Below, in pieces: positions 5,730 to 7,829 of a stretch of DNA of 7,829 nt. The notes below the pieces were generated by a model. It saw only the letters and a program-made list of their open reading frames with translations, had not been told where the DNA came from and did no database searches. Every line of letters begins with the position of its first letter. Position 1 is the first letter of the stretch. Source of the DNA: Bacteroidales bacterium (lineage in GTDB: Bacteria; Bacteroidota; Bacteroidia; Bacteroidales; JAOZVK01); the NCBI GenBank assembly GCA_029938185.1, contig JAOZVK010000265.1, positions 1-7,829 on the forward strand. Reading direction: 5' to 3'. The translations under genes and the position numbers were made by a program.

Positions 5730-5771
5730 GCAGTATATACAAATAAATTTTCCGTGATACTTAAAAATATC

Positions 5772-7761
5772 TTATTTAACACGTATCCATAACTCGTTTG
5801 ATGTATTTATAACAGCCTGAGTTCCTGAAGCTAAAGTTTTAACTCCAATAGAAAATATTTTATTTATATTTAATAGACTTGCTTCTGACGGCGGATTATT
5901 TTTGTTTTGATTACTTCGGGTACGCAATGTATGAGAGCCAGGCATAGTATCATAAAATATATCTCCATATTCAACATACATGTGGTCGGGTGATAAACTT
6001 GTCGTTTTACCAAAGTAACCCCATAACCTTATCTTCGAATCCTTTTGCTCTACAAAATCAAACTCAGTACAAAGAAGTGATAATATTTCTTGTTGAAGAC
6101 TTATTTGATTGTTGCGGCAATCACTTATTTGTGCATATGTAACATTTTTTAAGCCTTTCGGGACACTGTCTTTATCGACTATATTCTTACGTTCGTTAAG
6201 CAACAAATTTCCTAATAAGTCGTATCTGTCATTTATTTCTCTTGCCTCACCAATAACTCCAGATAATGCAAATACATGACACGCATAGTCTTTAAAATCA
6301 CCTATTGTATATCTTTCCACTCCAGTTATAGAAGGGGAAACAATATCCTCTATATCATCATTATTATAGGGAGCAATATCACTTGACGGGTTAAAAATAT
6401 TCTCAATATTCTTTGATAAAGGTCCTAATTGTCTACACCAACTATCATCGAATAATCCTTTCCCAACATTATGACTATTGAGATAATATTTTACAAAATG
6501 GAAATGATAATCTGCAGCTATTTCGAATAGATAAAGGTCACTTTTTAAATTTATATAATATGTTCCGTACCTTGTTCCCATCATTGAATTATAATCAATC
6601 TCTCCTTTTAAAACAGCTTTTGTATCGGGTTCTTTTTCGACATCAATTACACATTTGGGTGTCCCATAACCTAATTTATCCATCACGTTTATCCATGCCT
6701 TTGCTGATACTACTCTACCTAATTTTTTTTCAGCAAGTTTACAAGAAGTACCAATAGCTTCTTTGGCAGCGTCCAATGCCTTCTTATGATCATCTGGAAT
6801 AAAATATTTCCCTTTACTTCTTGCAAACAAACTACATAACTCTATAAATGCAAACATATATTCTTTCTTATTATCTCGTTCGATAATTCCATCATTGGAG
6901 TTCCAGAACGGTTTATAAAAATAACTTATAAAACTGAAATCTGGTAAATGTCCCATCCAGCCATGTCCTAATTTACAAGTACTTGGAGCTGCTTGTAGGT
7001 TTCCAGTTTCCACACTTGATAGTACTATATTTTTCCGGTTATATCCTATATCTAAATATTCAATAGAATCTCGTCCCCAATAATCACCATTAATATCACT
7101 GTAAGAGTTAATTTGATCATTTTTTGCACACCAATCTTGATGTGCCCATGTTATCTGCTATAACATGGGCTCTCAGACCGAGCAGCAACAATCTAAACTT
7201 AGAAACATTTTCTTCCGAGTCAGCAATTATTTCTTTACCTCCTACAGCTTTTTCTAATATTGCTTTTAAACGTTTGGTATCTATACATTCTATTGTATCT
7301 TGAATTAATAAACGTGATAAAACACTTTGTGGTCGATTGAGCAACTCTCCAGTTTCTTTACTAATGGTTTTATTCTTAATTTCTCTTATTGTATGTCCAG
7401 GAGGACTTTCAGCTACATGTTTTCCATGTACCTCTTCTGCTGTTGGTGTTCCATCAACACTATAATTTCCAGGAAGGAAATGATATGAAGCCCACAACCC
7501 TTCTGAACCTCCACCTGTACCTATACTAAGAGTACCTTGAAATGTGTAACGAGGATAATCAAAATGACCTATTTCAGTATACTTTCTGTCTTCTTTTTTT
7601 TGCTCATCACATATTATTTTCCAATAACCTCCATATCCCGTATTATTTAAAAAATCGACAAAGTTAGAGGCTTTTGCAATTGTTATTGCTTCGTCTTCAC
7701 TATACCCACCTCCTATTCTTGCAGCATAATATGTTGCATTGTAATGAAAATCTTGATCCAT
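5772..7761 (-). pseudogene. DUF6765-like gene split by a single-base insertion
   Basis: Two adjacent open frames (7761-7117 and an apparent 7013-5772) are one gene. From the ATG at 7761, residues 1-203 run to AHVIAD; one extra base at 7151/7152 then shifts the frame, giving 11 wrong residues and TGA at 7117. Skipping that base gives TWAHQDWCAKND and an open frame of 459 more codons to TAA at 5772, 662 residues in all. The MDQDFHY start, HxxxDxxxH (199-207), GHGWMGHLPDF (265-275) and AADYHFHF (415-422) look like the uncharacterised DUF6765 family; the His/Asp pattern recalls the zinc phospholipase C / S1-P1 nuclease fold, which is inference. Residues from about 480 include an HMYVEYGDIFYDTMPG motif (593-608) and may be a separate domain. 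No signal peptide is seen. The GTG at 7013 is not a real start. No other lesion is present, so the break is recent, or a sequencing error. Confidence 0.8.
7144..7170. repeat. Perfect 11-bp inverted repeat at the frameshift
   Basis: GCCCATGTTAT (7144-7154) and ATAACATGGGC (7160-7170) pair perfectly around a CTGCT loop inside the coding sequence. The extra base that breaks the gene is one of the two T residues at 7151-7152. Without it the left arm reads GCCCATGTAT and the palindrome is imperfect by one base. Confidence 0.9.
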
Positions 7762-7762
7762 A

Positions 7763-7829
7763 ATTATATTTTTTTTAATTCTACTTTACGAACTTAAAAC
7801 TATTTGATAATTAAACTATTAAATCATTT
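7763..7829 (-). repeat. 67-bp leader repeat, copy B (upstream of the DUF6765-like gene)
   Basis: It matches 4664-4730 with 5 mismatches and ends one base short of the ATG at 7761, so it forms the 5' leader and probably the promoter of that gene. It is cut by the window edge, so its outer limit is unknown. On the minus strand TAGTTTTA (about 7795-7802) is one base from the Bacteroidota -7 box, but no good -33 TTTG is placed before it. The last 20 bases before the ATG are nearly all A and T, as usual for this phylum. Confidence 0.7.

Larger units (their letters stand above)
4533..5771. other. 1.24-kb gene-free, repeat-rich region
   Basis: No ORF here is convincing in either direction. The region holds a 67-bp leader repeat (4664-4730), an interspersed repeat (4767-4861), a 9-bp tandem repeat with hairpin (5072-5117), a complete MITE-like element (5171-5415), a weak third leader copy (5457-5511), a palindrome (5663-5679) and a probable terminator (5684-5729). 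In 4862-5071 I see only AT-rich sequence, a small CACTTTGTAAAGTTG palindrome-like motif (4956-4970) and a repeated TTGTTAATT. The pattern suggests a hotspot that tolerates insertions. Confidence 0.6.

Noticed and set aside
6560..6757. 65-codon ORF on the plus strand
   Set aside because: It is antisense to the DUF6765-like gene, and its Leu-rich composition reflects the opposite strand.
5772..7013. Separate 413-residue gene starting with GTG at 7013
   Set aside because: The same frame stays open upstream to the frameshift and encodes family-like sequence there (TWAHQDW...), so the GTG is an internal Val codon.
7140..7175. Programmed ribosomal frameshift in the DUF6765-like gene
   Set aside because: A +1 shift would be required, but no slippery heptamer, rare-codon or stop-codon arrangement is present at the site, and the hairpin includes the shift point itself instead of lying downstream. 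Quasipalindrome mutation explains it better.

Overview
The window is very AT-rich DNA, most likely from a member of the Bacteroidota. Three things point there: an uninterrupted dapA next to a Bacteroidota-type DUF6913 gene, a promoter of the Bacteroidota form (TTTG, 20 nt, TAnnTTTG) before the first gene, and start codons preceded by A/T runs rather than Shine-Dalgarno sequences. It reads as chromosomal housekeeping DNA (about 1740-3475) bordered by accessory, repeat-rich DNA.

Layout. 1-62 is the end of a small transposon-like element cut by the window edge. 66-152 is a palindromic repeat. 402-1514 (+) encodes an exported TPR plus FGE/SUMF1-like protein with its own promoter and a probable terminator. 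1743-2627 (-) is dapA and 2921-3475 (-) the DUF6913 gene; each is followed at its 3' side by a copy of the same decayed intergenic repeat. 3909-4532 (-) encodes a LuxR/NarL-type regulator whose receiver domain lacks its phosphorylation residues. 4533-5771 has no convincing gene but many repeats, including a 245-bp element with 14-bp terminal inverted repeats and a perfect 9-bp target duplication. 5772-7761 (-) is one long DUF6765-like gene split by a single-base insertion.

Most notable observations. (1) The frameshift in the DUF6765-like gene lies in one arm of a hairpin. Removing the extra base restores the reading frame and leaves an imperfect palindrome; the extra base makes it a perfect 11-bp inverted repeat. 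This is the signature of quasipalindrome (template-switch) mutation, and it falls inside a putative metal-binding HxxxDxxxH motif. (2) The 245-bp element (5171-5415) is a MITE-like insertion with an interspersed repeat as its core; a second copy enters at the left edge, so its other target duplication can be predicted. (3) A 67-bp sequence upstream of the DUF6765-like start codon recurs upstream of the LuxR-type gene, with a weaker third copy between, and the similarity stops at the start codon.

Functionally, dapA supplies lysine/diaminopimelate synthesis. The FGE-like protein probably acts in the cell envelope. The regulator and the DUF6765-like gene may form a local pair through the shared upstream sequence, but that is inference. 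No CRISPR array, tRNA, rRNA or transposase gene was seen.
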